From contig OZ245800.1 in assembly GCA_965228215.1 (NCBI GenBank), positions 1,302,001 through 1,366,000 on the forward strand: DNA of 64,000 bases, given 5' to 3'. A model generated the notes under the pieces. That model worked only from the letters and a program-made list of their open reading frames with translations, did no database searches and was not told the DNA's origin. Numbering within the stretch: the first letter of the stretch is position 1; the number at the start of each line of letters is the position of its first letter. Position numbers and translations under genes: made by a program. Below, piece by piece: positions 50,001-58,151 of this stretch. Origin of the DNA: Maricaulis sp965228215 (GTDB lineage Bacteria > Pseudomonadota > Alphaproteobacteria > Caulobacterales > Maricaulaceae).

Positions 50001-50272
50001 CCAGCGAAAAGCGGCGCGTGACCATATGCAATGCGCGCGGCCTGCATGCCCGTGCGGCCGCCAAATTCGTCGAACTTGCCTTGGCATATGATGCCGAAAT
50101 CCGGGTCAGCCGGGACGGCGAAACCGTCAACGCGGATTCCATCATGGAATTGCTGATGCTGGCTGCCGGCAAGGGATCGGAGATCGGTATCGAAGCCGAA
50201 GGGGCCCAGGCGACCGAAGCTGCAGATGCGCTGGAAGCCCTGGTCGCAGCCGGTTTCCACGAGGAAGACTGA
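49997..50272 (+). CDS. ptsH: HPr family phosphocarrier protein
   Basis: A 91-residue HPr of the regulatory PTS. The phosphorylatable histidine His17 is in NARGLHARAAAKFVE and the regulatory serine Ser48 in NADSIMELLMLAAG; both are conserved. The GTG start overlaps the EIIA gene stop (GTGA). With EIIA(Man) it would pass phosphate to regulatory targets. The presence of the serine implies that an HPr kinase exists somewhere in this genome, or that the site has lost its kinase. Confidence 0.93.
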   Translation: MTSEKRRVTICNARGLHARAAAKFVELALAYDAEIRVSRDGETVNADSIMELLMLAAGKGSEIGIEAEGAQATEAADALEALVAAGFHEED

Positions 50273-50310
50273 CCGCTTTCAGGTCCAGTTGAACGGCAAA
50301 TGATGAAGGT

Positions 50311-51960
50311 CTATTCGGCCGGCGTCTCATCCACTTCGATATCCGGGGCACCCGGCGCGAAATCACCGTCGGCGGTGTCTTCCATCATCGGGTCCGCCGC
50401 ATCATCGATCAGCGGATCATCAACCGGGGCAAGATCGTCGATCTCGGAGGTTTCGGCAGCGGCCGGTTCGGCAACGGGTGCCGCATCGATATTCTCATTT
50501 TCACCGTCTGAACCCGCTGCATCCGATGCCTCAGGCATGGGCGGCGGCGGGGCGACCGGCATGGTGCGCTCGTCATCCAGGTCGATTTCGACCGTCTCTT
50601 CGGCCTCGACGTTCGCTTCCGTCTCTTCGCTGTTATTGAGAGCGGCAGCGGCGGCCACGGCTTCCAGGCTCGGAAGATCATCATCCTCGGCCGGCGTTTC
50701 CGGCTCGGATGCCTCGATCGATTCGGCGTCCGGCACATCGTCTGCGTCGGCGGCCTCCGGCGCATCGACCAGTTCAGCTTCCGGCGCGGTTTCGGTTTCC
50801 GTAGCAGGTTTGATCTCCGGCTCGGCCGCGTCTTCTGCTTCGGCATCTGCGTCCGGCTCCGCCGGAGTCTCGGCGGCGGCATTCAATTCGGCAACCGTGG
50901 TTTCGGCCTCCGATGCCCCTTCCGTAACGGTTTCGGGTTCCGCCTCTGCCGTCACAGTTTCTTCCGGCGCAGCGTCGGCCTCGGCCGTTTCCGCAGCGGC
51001 TTCGACGGTGTCCTCGGCCTGGTCGGCGGCTGCGGCGGCACTGGCGATCGCGGCGGCCGCAGCGGCGGCTGGCAGGGCATCGCCGCGCGGAGCAGCATCG
51101 GCAGCCGGCTGGGCCGCAACACCTTCCTGGGGCGGGTTGCGAAGCACATGTTCCGCGAGGCGATCAACGCGTGCATTGAAACGGCCTCCATCGCGGATCC
51201 GGTTGACGAGGCCTCCAATGACGAAGAGCAGGGCGGTGCCGCCCAGCACCATCAGGGTCGGCAGGGCGCTGCCGAACACGCCGCCGATCAGCACAGCTGC
51301 AGCCGCTACCGCGGGCAGGTAGATCAAGCGCCAGGACCTTGCGGAGAAGGCGACGGCGGCCAGAAGGACGCTGCCGAGGCCGAGACCCCATTCGGTCAAT
51401 TGTTCCATCGGGATGAAGCCGAGGCCCGCAATCGCGTCGAACAGCCCCGACGGCAGGGCGGTTTCCAGCCGCCAGCTCGCGAGGGCCGGCATGCGCTGGG
51501 CCAGGTCTGCGTAGATGTCGAAGATCGGGACGCCTGCCATGAGGCCTGCATTCACTTCGCTCAGGAAGGCGTGCAGGTCGGTCCAGACGGCCGCCGCCGC
51601 GATGATTGCGAGGAAGAGTAGCGAGAACCACCAGTTCAGTGTCCGGGTCACACCCGACCGGGCCAGAACAGCGGTCGCATCCGGGGATGCCCGCATCCAA
51701 ACTCCGCGGGAGTGATTGACCAGGGCGACCGGGCGCGAGCGCCGGTTCGGGCCAGACTGCACACGCAGGACGGTGGCTGTATCACCGGGCGCCAGGGCGC
51801 TGGTTTTCTCCAGCAGCTTGATCTCGTGATCCATGCCGTCACTGTCCACGACCTGTCCGATATGAGCGTCGGATTCAGATACGTGACCATTGACGGTGAA
51901 GTAATCGATGCGGCGGGAACCGAAGGCTTGGCCAGCGTGAGCGGTCGGCAACAGGGACAT
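50311..51960 (-). CDS. Membrane protein with a very long acidic disordered tail
   Basis: A 549-residue protein. Residues about 1-95 are soluble, with a beta-rich part (YFTVNGHVSESDAHIGQVVD; DTATVLRVQSGPN). Then come two to four membrane helices (about residues 108-130, 190-215, 218-250), and from about residue 270 a tail of 280 residues composed almost only of Ala, Glu, Asp, Pro and Thr/Val, certainly disordered. I recognise no family. The tail shows long runs of GCC/GAG/GCG-type codons, which is why the other strand has a long serine-rich shadow frame. The mRNA leader holds three alternating 6-base arms (see 51967-51989). Confidence 0.68.
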   Translation of the reverse strand: MSLLPTAHAGQAFGSRRIDYFTVNGHVSESDAHIGQVVDSDGMDHEIKLLEKTSALAPGDTATVLRVQSGPNRRSRPVALVNHSRGVWMRASPDATAVLARSGVTRTLNWWFSLLFLAIIAAAAVWTDLHAFLSEVNAGLMAGVPIFDIYADLAQRMPALASWRLETALPSGLFDAIAGLGFIPMEQLTEWGLGLGSVLLAAVAFSARSWRLIYLPAVAAAAVLIGGVFGSALPTLMVLGGTALLFVIGGLVNRIRDGGRFNARVDRLAEHVLRNPPQEGVAAQPAADAAPRGDALPAAAAAAAIASAAAAADQAEDTVEAAAETAEADAAPEETVTAEAEPETVTEGASEAETTVAELNAAAETPAEPDADAEAEDAAEPEIKPATETETAPEAELVDAPEAADADDVPDAESIEASEPETPAEDDDLPSLEAVAAAAALNNSEETEANVEAEETVEIDLDDERTMPVAPPPPMPEASDAAGSDGENENIDAAPVAEPAAAETSEIDDLAPVDDPLIDDAADPMMEDTADGDFAPGAPDIEVDETPAE

Positions 51961-51966
51961 GACTCA

Positions 51967-51989
51967 ATCTACCTCGTAGATAAATCTAC
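51967..51989 (-). promoter_or_regulatory. Leader element with two mutually exclusive hairpins before the acidic-tail gene
   Basis: On the transcribed strand the leader reads GTAGAT TT ATCTAC GAG GTAGAT, seven bases before the ATG at 51960. The middle arm can pair with either neighbour, and the ribosome-binding sequence GAGG sits in the loop and the first base of the downstream stem. Either an RNA switch on translation start or a DNA operator. Confidence 0.45.
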
Positions 51990-52071
51990 AGTTTCAGCCT
52001 GTGCCAAAAAGGCGCGCGGCATCACTAATCTCGGCTCAACTTACAAGTTCGGGGCCGGAATTAGAACGGCA

Positions 52072-52086
52072 TTAAGCGCTTCTTAA
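52072..52086. promoter_or_regulatory. Perfect CtrA-type box
   Basis: TTAA-GCGCTTC-TTAA matches the CtrA recognition sequence TTAA-N7-TTAA exactly. It is 112 bases upstream of the divergent acidic-tail gene and 100 bases upstream of the TonB-like lipoprotein gene, and so could control either. Binding has not been shown. Confidence 0.5.
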
Positions 52087-52186
52087 TAAATTGTTCAATC
52101 TTTGTTCTGCGAAAACCCGCCCAAACGCAGGCCCAGCAACGAAAAACGCCTTCGCCCGGCTCCGGCTTCGCGATAGTTTCCGCGCC

Positions 52187-52654
52187 ATGTTGCGTGCGCT
52201 TTTCCTCCTGCCCGTCCTTCTTCTCTCCGCCTGTGCCGGCCTGCCGGCCATGCCGGATTTGCCCGACCTTCCCCTTGCCGGAGATGGAGAACGGGACCGC
52301 GGACCGTTTTTCCCGCGCGATGAATACCCGGCGCCGCCAAATGTCGCGCAGATGATCGGGCCGGAGGATTGCCGGGGATCCACGCTCTCCGCCGTCTCGG
52401 CCATCGTGCCGGACTATCCGGACGGTGCCTATGAACGCGGTCGCCAGGGCTGGGTTGTCGTGCGTTTCCATGTGTATTCGGATGGCAGTGTGCATCGCTC
52501 CCGCGTCGCGCGCTCGATTCCGTCGGGCGTGTTTGACCGCACCGCCACGCGGGCCGTTTCGAATTGGCAATTTCGTCCGCTGGACGGCGCCGACATTCTC
52601 GAGAATTGCGTGGTGATGTTCGAATTCCGCCAGGGTGAGGTACGGATCCGATAG
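52187..52654 (+). CDS. TonB C-terminal-domain lipoprotein
   Basis: A 155-residue lipoprotein (LLLSAC, Cys16) with a proline-rich linker and a TonB-like C-terminal domain (about residues 65-150): VPDYPDGAYERGRQGWVVVRFHVYSDGSVHRSRV and FDRTATRAVSNWQFRP, the pattern of TonB_C proteins. Lipid-anchored relatives lack the transmembrane helix of true TonB and so do not couple to ExbB/D; they may bind peptidoglycan or other envelope proteins. The ATG at 52187 is preferred; a longer frame starting at 52091 has no ribosome site. A CtrA-type box lies 100 bases upstream. Confidence 0.8.
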   Translation: MLRALFLLPVLLLSACAGLPAMPDLPDLPLAGDGERDRGPFFPRDEYPAPPNVAQMIGPEDCRGSTLSAVSAIVPDYPDGAYERGRQGWVVVRFHVYSDGSVHRSRVARSIPSGVFDRTATRAVSNWQFRPLDGADILENCVVMFEFRQGEVRIR

Positions 52655-52939
52655 TCCGCCGGCGATCGCCCGTTCCAGGTTTCCACAGCTTCGTCGTCCG
52701 GCGAGCGCCTGGCGCAAGATCGGGGACAATGCCGGCGTCTGGATTCAAGTCCCTGAGACGACTCCCGTTTTTTCAATGGTTTCGGAATTTCTCCACAGCG
52801 GTCACGGCCGGGGGAGGTCACCGGACATATCTTATTAAGAATTTGCGGGGTTGAGACATCGCGCGCGAGTCCGCGTGTCGGTATCATGGTGATTCGTTGG
52901 AACCAGTATCCCGCAAGCGGAGGCGGTTCGGGCAGGGCG

Positions 52940-55432
52940 ATGGCGATGACCGCAGAATCCTTGACACTCTTTGTGACCGCAGGGTCAGTGGCCCTGGCAA
53001 TTGCCGTGGGCGTCTGGGCCTATCGCATGACCAGCGGTGCTCGCACGGCGCAGAATCTCTGGCGCCGGCGTCTCGCCGAACTGGAAGACCGTATCGCACG
53101 GGCCGACAGCGTGTTCGGTGCGCATCCGGGTCTGGTCCTGGTCTGGGATGAACCGCCGTTTGACGAGGCCGATACAGGCTGGGGCGAGCCGCGCATTTTC
53201 GGCTCCTCGGTGGCGCTGGCTTCCCTGCTGAAATTCGCCGAGGCCGCCGATGGCCCCAATCCGGCGGGCATTCTCATGGAGGGCCTCGCCGATTATGAAG
53301 CGCGCGCCGCCAGCGGCGATGAGACGACGCTTCGCCGGCGTTTCCAGGACCTGATGCAGCAGGGGCGCCCCTTCTCGTTGACCATCCTGGGACCGAGCGG
53401 CCGTTTCCTAGAGGTCGATGGTCGCGCAGCAGGGACGCAACTGGTGGTCTGGCTGTCCGATTCCACGATCCGCGGCCTGGAGGAATCCGGCGCCCGCGGT
53501 CGTATCGAGGAAGCCCGTCGCATGGTCAGCCAGGACCCGATGGCCTTCCTCGACATGCTGGGTCGCGCACCTTTCCCCGCCTGGCGCATGAATGCCTCCG
53601 GCCGGCTGGAATGGGCGAACGAGGCTTACATCCGCGCGGTTGATGCACCGGCGCTCGACGAAGTGCTCTCGAAACAGGTCACGCTTGACCAGCAGATGAT
53701 GCAACAGGCCGCCAAGGCGACCAGCGATGCACAACCGGTCTACGCCACCCGCACGATTGTCGTTGAGGGTCAGCGTAAATTCATGCAGCTCGCCGTCTTC
53801 CCGGTCTCCGGCGGTGCGGCAGGTTTCGCCATCGATGCCACGGAGGGCGAGGAAGCCAAGGCCGATCTGTCCCGCTTCCGCCAGGCCCATGACGAGACGC
53901 TGAACCATATGGCCGAGGCCGTGATCGTGTTTGATCGATCCAAACGCCTCAATTTCTACAACACCGCTTTCCGCAAGCTCTTCCAGCTGGACGAGGCCTA
54001 TCTCACCGAACGCCCGGGGCATGGCCAGCTGCTGGACCGGATGCGCGAGAAACGCCTGCTGCCTGAACAGGCCGACTTCGCTGCGTGGAAGTCCGACGAG
54101 CTGGCGCAATACGAACAGGCACCGTCCGACGAGACGCCGGACGAGCTCTGGCCGCTGCCCGATGGCCGCACGCTGCGCGTCGCTCGCCAGCGTCACCCGC
54201 TGGGCGGCCTGATGCTGATCTTCGAGGACAAGACGGACGAGCTCGCCCTGCGCGCCCGCTACAACACGCTGATCAATGTGCAGCGGGCCACGCTAGACAA
54301 GCTGCACGAGGCCGTTGCCGTGTTCGGTGCCAATGGCCGTCTCCAGCTGCACAACAACGCTTTCGAGGACATCTGGGGTTTCGAGGGCGAGGAGCTGGAA
54401 GGTCAGCCGGAATTCGATGTCGTGGCCGAAACCTGCGCCACCCTGTTCGCCGATGACCGCGTCTGGACCGAGATCAAGGCTCGCGTGACCGATCCGAATC
54501 CGCAGGCCCGCAAACAGGTGACCGGCGAGATGCTTCGCTCGGATGATCGTGTCCTGACCTATCTGACCCGTCCGCTGCCGGATGGCGCGACGCTGATCTG
54601 CTGGGACGACGTCACCGACAGCCGCCGGATCGAGGAAGCCTTGCGCGAACGCGCCGAGGCGCTGGAAACCTCCGAACGCATCAAGACGGAATTCGTCGAG
54701 CATGTGAGCTATCAGCTGCGGACACCGCTCACCACGATTGGCGGTTATGCCGACATGCTGGCCCAGGGTTTCGCCGGCGAGCTCTCGGATCGCCAGAAAG
54801 AGCCGATGGGCGCCATCCAGTCCGCCGCATCGCACCTGGCCAAGCTGATCGATGATATTCTCGACGTGGCGGCGATTGATGCCGGTCAGCTCGAACTGGA
54901 CCTCGGCGATGTCGACCTGAAGGATGTCACCGAGGAAGCGGCCAATCTGGTGGCTGCCCGCGCCGACCATGAATCGGTGAAGCTTGACATCCAGGTCAGT
55001 GATGAGACGGGCCTGATCCGCGCCGATCGCAAACGCCTGAAACAGGTTGCGATGAACCTGTTGTCAAACGCCCTGCGTCACGTGAAGCCGGGTGGAACCG
55101 TGCGTATTGGAGCGCGACGTTCCGAGAATGATGTGACGCTGTGGGTCGAGGACGATGGCGAGGGTATCGCACCGGAGCAACAGGCGAAGGTGTTCGACCG
55201 CTTTGCCCGCGGCGAACGCGGCGGTGCCGGTCTCGGCCTCGCCCTCGTGAAGGAAATTGCCCAGATGCATGGCGGCTGGGTGGAGCTTCAGTCCACGCCA
55301 GGCGAGGGCACCACAGTGTCCTGCCACCTGCCGGTCGAGGCACGCTCGGCGTCCGTACCGCCGGAGCTTGATCTGAAAGGAGCGGCCGAGGTCACCGACC
55401 AGGCTGACGACTTTCTAGAAGAACAGGCCTAA
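52940..55432 (+). CDS. divL: DivL-type atypical histidine kinase (tyrosine at the phosphorylation site)
   Basis: An 830-residue membrane-anchored regulator. It has one N-terminal TM helix (LFVTAGSVALAIAVGVWAY), PAS-type domains (around residues 195-340, 340-470 and 470-580) and a DHp domain whose motif reads FVEHVSYQLRTPLTTIGG: Tyr591 replaces the usual phospho-accepting His, the hallmark of DivL in Caulobacter. The ATPase motifs (LLSNALRH; DDGEGIAPE; GGAGLGLALVKEI) are retained. In Caulobacter DivL controls the CckA-ChpT-CtrA relay by binding DivK and CckA. The start at 52940 has a GGCAGGGCG-like site; ATG 52946 and 52886 are alternatives. Confidence 0.92.
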   Translation: MAMTAESLTLFVTAGSVALAIAVGVWAYRMTSGARTAQNLWRRRLAELEDRIARADSVFGAHPGLVLVWDEPPFDEADTGWGEPRIFGSSVALASLLKFAEAADGPNPAGILMEGLADYEARAASGDETTLRRRFQDLMQQGRPFSLTILGPSGRFLEVDGRAAGTQLVVWLSDSTIRGLEESGARGRIEEARRMVSQDPMAFLDMLGRAPFPAWRMNASGRLEWANEAYIRAVDAPALDEVLSKQVTLDQQMMQQAAKATSDAQPVYATRTIVVEGQRKFMQLAVFPVSGGAAGFAIDATEGEEAKADLSRFRQAHDETLNHMAEAVIVFDRSKRLNFYNTAFRKLFQLDEAYLTERPGHGQLLDRMREKRLLPEQADFAAWKSDELAQYEQAPSDETPDELWPLPDGRTLRVARQRHPLGGLMLIFEDKTDELALRARYNTLINVQRATLDKLHEAVAVFGANGRLQLHNNAFEDIWGFEGEELEGQPEFDVVAETCATLFADDRVWTEIKARVTDPNPQARKQVTGEMLRSDDRVLTYLTRPLPDGATLICWDDVTDSRRIEEALRERAEALETSERIKTEFVEHVSYQLRTPLTTIGGYADMLAQGFAGELSDRQKEPMGAIQSAASHLAKLIDDILDVAAIDAGQLELDLGDVDLKDVTEEAANLVAARADHESVKLDIQVSDETGLIRADRKRLKQVAMNLLSNALRHVKPGGTVRIGARRSENDVTLWVEDDGEGIAPEQQAKVFDRFARGERGGAGLGLALVKEIAQMHGGWVELQSTPGEGTTVSCHLPVEARSASVPPELDLKGAAEVTDQADDFLEEQA

Positions 55433-55445
55433 GCCCGGCCGGGTG

Positions 55446-55766
55446 TCAGCCTTGGTGTTCCGGCATGCGGACGATCAATCCGTCCAAATCCGGTGTCACC
55501 TTGATCTGGCAGGACAGGCGGGACGTTTCCTGCACTTCCTCGGCAAAATCGAGCATGGAGTCTTCCATCGCCTCGCGGCTGCCTGTCTTCTCGATCCAGG
55601 CCGGGTCGACATAGACGTGACAGGTTGCGCACGCACAGGCGCCGCCGCAATCGGCGTCGATGCCCGGAACGAGATTGCGCACAGCGCCTTCCATCACCGT
55701 CAGGCCGTCGGCGACGTCGACCTCGTGGGCGTTTCCATTGTGTTCGATATAGGTGATCTTGGCCAT
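55446..55766 (-). CDS. fdx: [2Fe-2S] ferredoxin, adrenodoxin type
   Basis: A 106-residue ferredoxin with the adrenodoxin/putidaredoxin cluster ligands: Cys in IDADCGGACACATCHVYVD (CxxxxxCxxC spacing) and the fourth Cys in RLSCQIKV, near residue 86. It would carry one electron, for example to cytochrome P450 or a Fe-S assembly system. It converges on divL, with 13 bases between the stops, and is divergent from tsaE. Confidence 0.92.
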   Translation of the reverse strand: MAKITYIEHNGNAHEVDVADGLTVMEGAVRNLVPGIDADCGGACACATCHVYVDPAWIEKTGSREAMEDSMLDFAEEVQETSRLSCQIKVTPDLDGLIVRMPEHQG

Positions 55767-55868
55767 TTACCGCTCCATAGACGCGGAGGAAATGAACAGC
55801 GTTCAGGTTGAAGTCAAGGTTCAGCCTCACTGCTTGCGGCCGGGCCGCGGGTTCGCTAAGCGCGGGAC

Positions 55869-56336
55869 ATGGAAAGAATGCATGCTCTGACCTGGCCGGA
55901 TCTGGCCACGACACAGGCCTTCGGAAGGCGACTCGCCGACCGTCTCCGGGCGGGCGATGTGGTCTTGCTGAGCGGCGATCTGGGTGCCGGCAAGACGGCG
56001 CTGGCCCGGTCCGTGATCGAGGCCATGACGGGAGTGGTGGATGCGCCGAGCCCCACTTACACGCTCGTCCAGGTCTATGAGACCCGCACGGGTGATGCGC
56101 TCTGGCATGCGGACCTCTATCGTGTCGAGGACGACGGCGAGTTGGACGAGATCGGTCTGGAAGATGCGTTCGACGAGGCGATCACCCTAGTCGAATGGCC
56201 GGACCGGCTTGGCCGCTGGCTGCCGTCCGACCGGCTGGAGATATCCATAACTCATTCCGGTAGCGGGATGGACAGCGCGCGTGAGGCGCGCATAACAGGT
56301 TTTGGGCAATGGGAGAGCCGACTTGACGACCTCTGA
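55869..56336 (+). CDS. tsaE: tRNA threonylcarbamoyladenosine biosynthesis ATPase TsaE
   Basis: A 155-residue P-loop ATPase that works with TsaD and TsaB in t6A synthesis. The Walker A motif GDLGAGKTALAR is near residues 36-47, and the family motifs SPTYTLVQVYE, HADLYRVED and EWPDRLG are intact. It is the first gene of the operon tsaE-amgK-murU-addB-addA, and tsaD is in the same window at 16542, 39 kb away. The ATG at 55869 and the ATG at 55878 are both in frame; the former is used. Confidence 0.94.
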   Translation: MERMHALTWPDLATTQAFGRRLADRLRAGDVVLLSGDLGAGKTALARSVIEAMTGVVDAPSPTYTLVQVYETRTGDALWHADLYRVEDDGELDEIGLEDAFDEAITLVEWPDRLGRWLPSDRLEISITHSGSGMDSAREARITGFGQWESRLDDL

Positions 56337-57441
56337 ACTCGAAGCTGTTACGGATCGCGCGACCCAGCTCCGTGCCTTCCTGGAAACCGCGGGCTGGGCG
56401 GATGCCGAGCGGGCCAAAATTCCTGGCGATGCCTCCACGCGAAGCTATACGCGCCTGATCCGCGGCGACGAGACCGCGATCCTGATGGATGCACCTGCAG
56501 CGGCCGAGGCACCGGCCTGTCCGCCGGATGCGTCGCCTGAAGAGCGGGCGGAGCTCGGCTACAACGCCGTAGCCCGTCTGGCAGGCCCTGATCTGGCGGC
56601 CTTCGGCGGATTGTCCAACGCGCTATGCGAACGGGGATTCTCGGCGCCGGCAATTCTCGCCAGCGATCTGGAGGCCGGCTTCCTTCTGCTGGAGGATCTT
56701 GGCGACGCACTCTACGCCCGGATCGTGCCGCAGCAGATGCATGAGGGCACGCTCTATTCCCACGCCGTCGATGCGTTGGCGGCGATCTACCGGTCGAGCT
56801 TTCCCGATGCCGTCGAGATCGATGGCCGGTCCTGGCCGCTGCAGGCCTATGATGCCGTGGCGCTCAAGGCGGAGGTTGATCTCTTCCTGGACTGGTTCCT
56901 TGATACTTATGCGGAAACCCCCGTAAGCGACGCGGCGCGCGCCGACTGGGATGCGATCTGGAACCAGTCCTTCGCGCGCCTTGATGCCTGTGCGCCGGGC
57001 CTCGTTCTGCGTGATTTCCATGCCGAGAACCTGATCCACCTACCGGACCGAGACGGTCCTGGCGTCGTGGGCATGCTGGACTTTCAGGACGCGCTGATCG
57101 GCCACCCCGCCTATGACCTTGTCTCGTTGCTGGAAGACGCGCGCCGCAATGTTGACCGCAAGCTGGTCGTGCCGCTGAAAGCGCGTTTCATCGCTCGGGC
57201 CGGGATCGAGGACGCTGCCGCCTTCGATGCGGCTTTCGCGGTACTGGGCGCCCAGCGCAATGCGAAGATCCTCGGCATTTTCGTGCGCCTGGCGATGCGG
57301 GACGGCAAGAAGCGTTATCTCGACCTTCTGCCACGCGTGGCCCGGCATTTCGTGTCGAACCTTCAGCACCCGGCCCAGATGTCGCTGCTGATGTGGGCGA
57401 AGACGCATGCCGATGCCGTCTTCCGGGAAGCACACAAGTGA
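56323..57441 (+). CDS. amgK: N-acetylmuramate/N-acetylglucosamine kinase (anomeric sugar kinase)
   Basis: A 372-residue member of the aminoglycoside-phosphotransferase fold. The catalytic loop LRDFHAENLI (with His and Asp, about residue 229) and the second acidic motif MLDFQDALIGHPAYDL are visible; the FLLLEDLGD segment lies in the N-lobe. With the adjoining MurU-type nucleotidyltransferase it matches AmgK, which phosphorylates recycled MurNAc or GlcNAc at the anomeric position. The TTG at 56323 is the best start (GGGAGAG upstream) and overlaps tsaE by 14 bases. Confidence 0.88.
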   Translation: MTTSELEAVTDRATQLRAFLETAGWADAERAKIPGDASTRSYTRLIRGDETAILMDAPAAAEAPACPPDASPEERAELGYNAVARLAGPDLAAFGGLSNALCERGFSAPAILASDLEAGFLLLEDLGDALYARIVPQQMHEGTLYSHAVDALAAIYRSSFPDAVEIDGRSWPLQAYDAVALKAEVDLFLDWFLDTYAETPVSDAARADWDAIWNQSFARLDACAPGLVLRDFHAENLIHLPDRDGPGVVGMLDFQDALIGHPAYDLVSLLEDARRNVDRKLVVPLKARFIARAGIEDAAAFDAAFAVLGAQRNAKILGIFVRLAMRDGKKRYLDLLPRVARHFVSNLQHPAQMSLLMWAKTHADAVFREAHK

Positions 57442-58151
57442 TCGAGATCCGGACCGGTATGGCGCTGGCCGCTGGGCTGGGTACGCGCATGCGGCCCCTT
57501 ACCAATGACCGGCCGAAAGCGCTGGTGGAGGTAAAGGGCCAGGCCCTGCTCGACTGGGCGCTGGACCGTTTTGCAGCCAGCGGTGTCGAACGGGCGGTCG
57601 TGAACATCCACCATTTCCCGGACCTGATGGAGGCCCATATCGCGGCCCGTCAGACCGGTCCGGAATTGCTGGTCTCCGACGAGCGGGAGACCGTGCTTGA
57701 AACCGGTGGCGGTGTGGTCAAGGCCCTGCCGCTGCTTGGACCCGACCCGGTTTTCATCAGCAATATCGACGCCGTCTGGATTGATGAGGGCGAGCGCGAG
57801 CTGGACCGCATGCGGGCCGCCTGGGACGGCGAGCGCATGGACGTGCTCCTGCTGCTGGCACCGCTTGAGCGGACGCTGGGTTTCGACGGAGCCGGTGATT
57901 TCTTCCTGCAGCCGGACGGCTGCGTGGCCTGGCGCGGTGACGCCGAGCGCGCGCCCTATGCCTATGCCGGTGTCCAGATCCACAATCCGGCGATCATGCA
58001 GGGTCGTGCAGTCGAACCCTTCTCGATGACGCAGGTCTGGCGAGAACTCGTGCCTCAGGGCCGGGTTCATGGCCTGGTGATGGAGAGTTTCTGGATGCAT
58101 GTCGGCGACCCGCAGGCCCGTATCGAGGCGGAGGCCCGGCTGACGGGTTGA
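57438..58151 (+). CDS. murU: N-acetylmuramate-1-phosphate uridylyltransferase
   Basis: A 237-residue nucleotidyltransferase. The signature GLGTRMRPLTNDRPKAL (residues 12-28) holds the nucleotide-binding loop and the catalytic Lys; ETGGGVVKALPLLG and FISNIDAVW follow, and the product-binding YAYAGVQI is present. Together with AmgK it makes UDP-MurNAc directly from recycled MurNAc, a fosfomycin-insensitive route. The GTG at 57438 overlaps amgK (GTGA), and the stop overlaps addB (TTGA). Confidence 0.9.
   Translation: MIEIRTGMALAAGLGTRMRPLTNDRPKALVEVKGQALLDWALDRFAASGVERAVVNIHHFPDLMEAHIAARQTGPELLVSDERETVLETGGGVVKALPLLGPDPVFISNIDAVWIDEGERELDRMRAAWDGERMDVLLLLAPLERTLGFDGAGDFFLQPDGCVAWRGDAERAPYAYAGVQIHNPAIMQGRAVEPFSMTQVWRELVPQGRVHGLVMESFWMHVGDPQARIEAEARLTG

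Noticed and set aside
50300..51322. Serine-rich plus-strand open frame of 340 codons
   Set aside because: Antisense to the Ala/Glu-rich tail of the membrane protein; runs of GCC/GCG/GAG on one strand read as Ser/Gly/Ala on the other. No ribosome site or fold.
52679..52798. DnaA-box-like sequences (TTTCCACAG and TTCTCCACA) before divL
   Set aside because: Only two imperfect copies, 7 and 8 of 9 matches, without an AT-rich unwinding element or dnaA/hemE nearby, so an origin is not supported.
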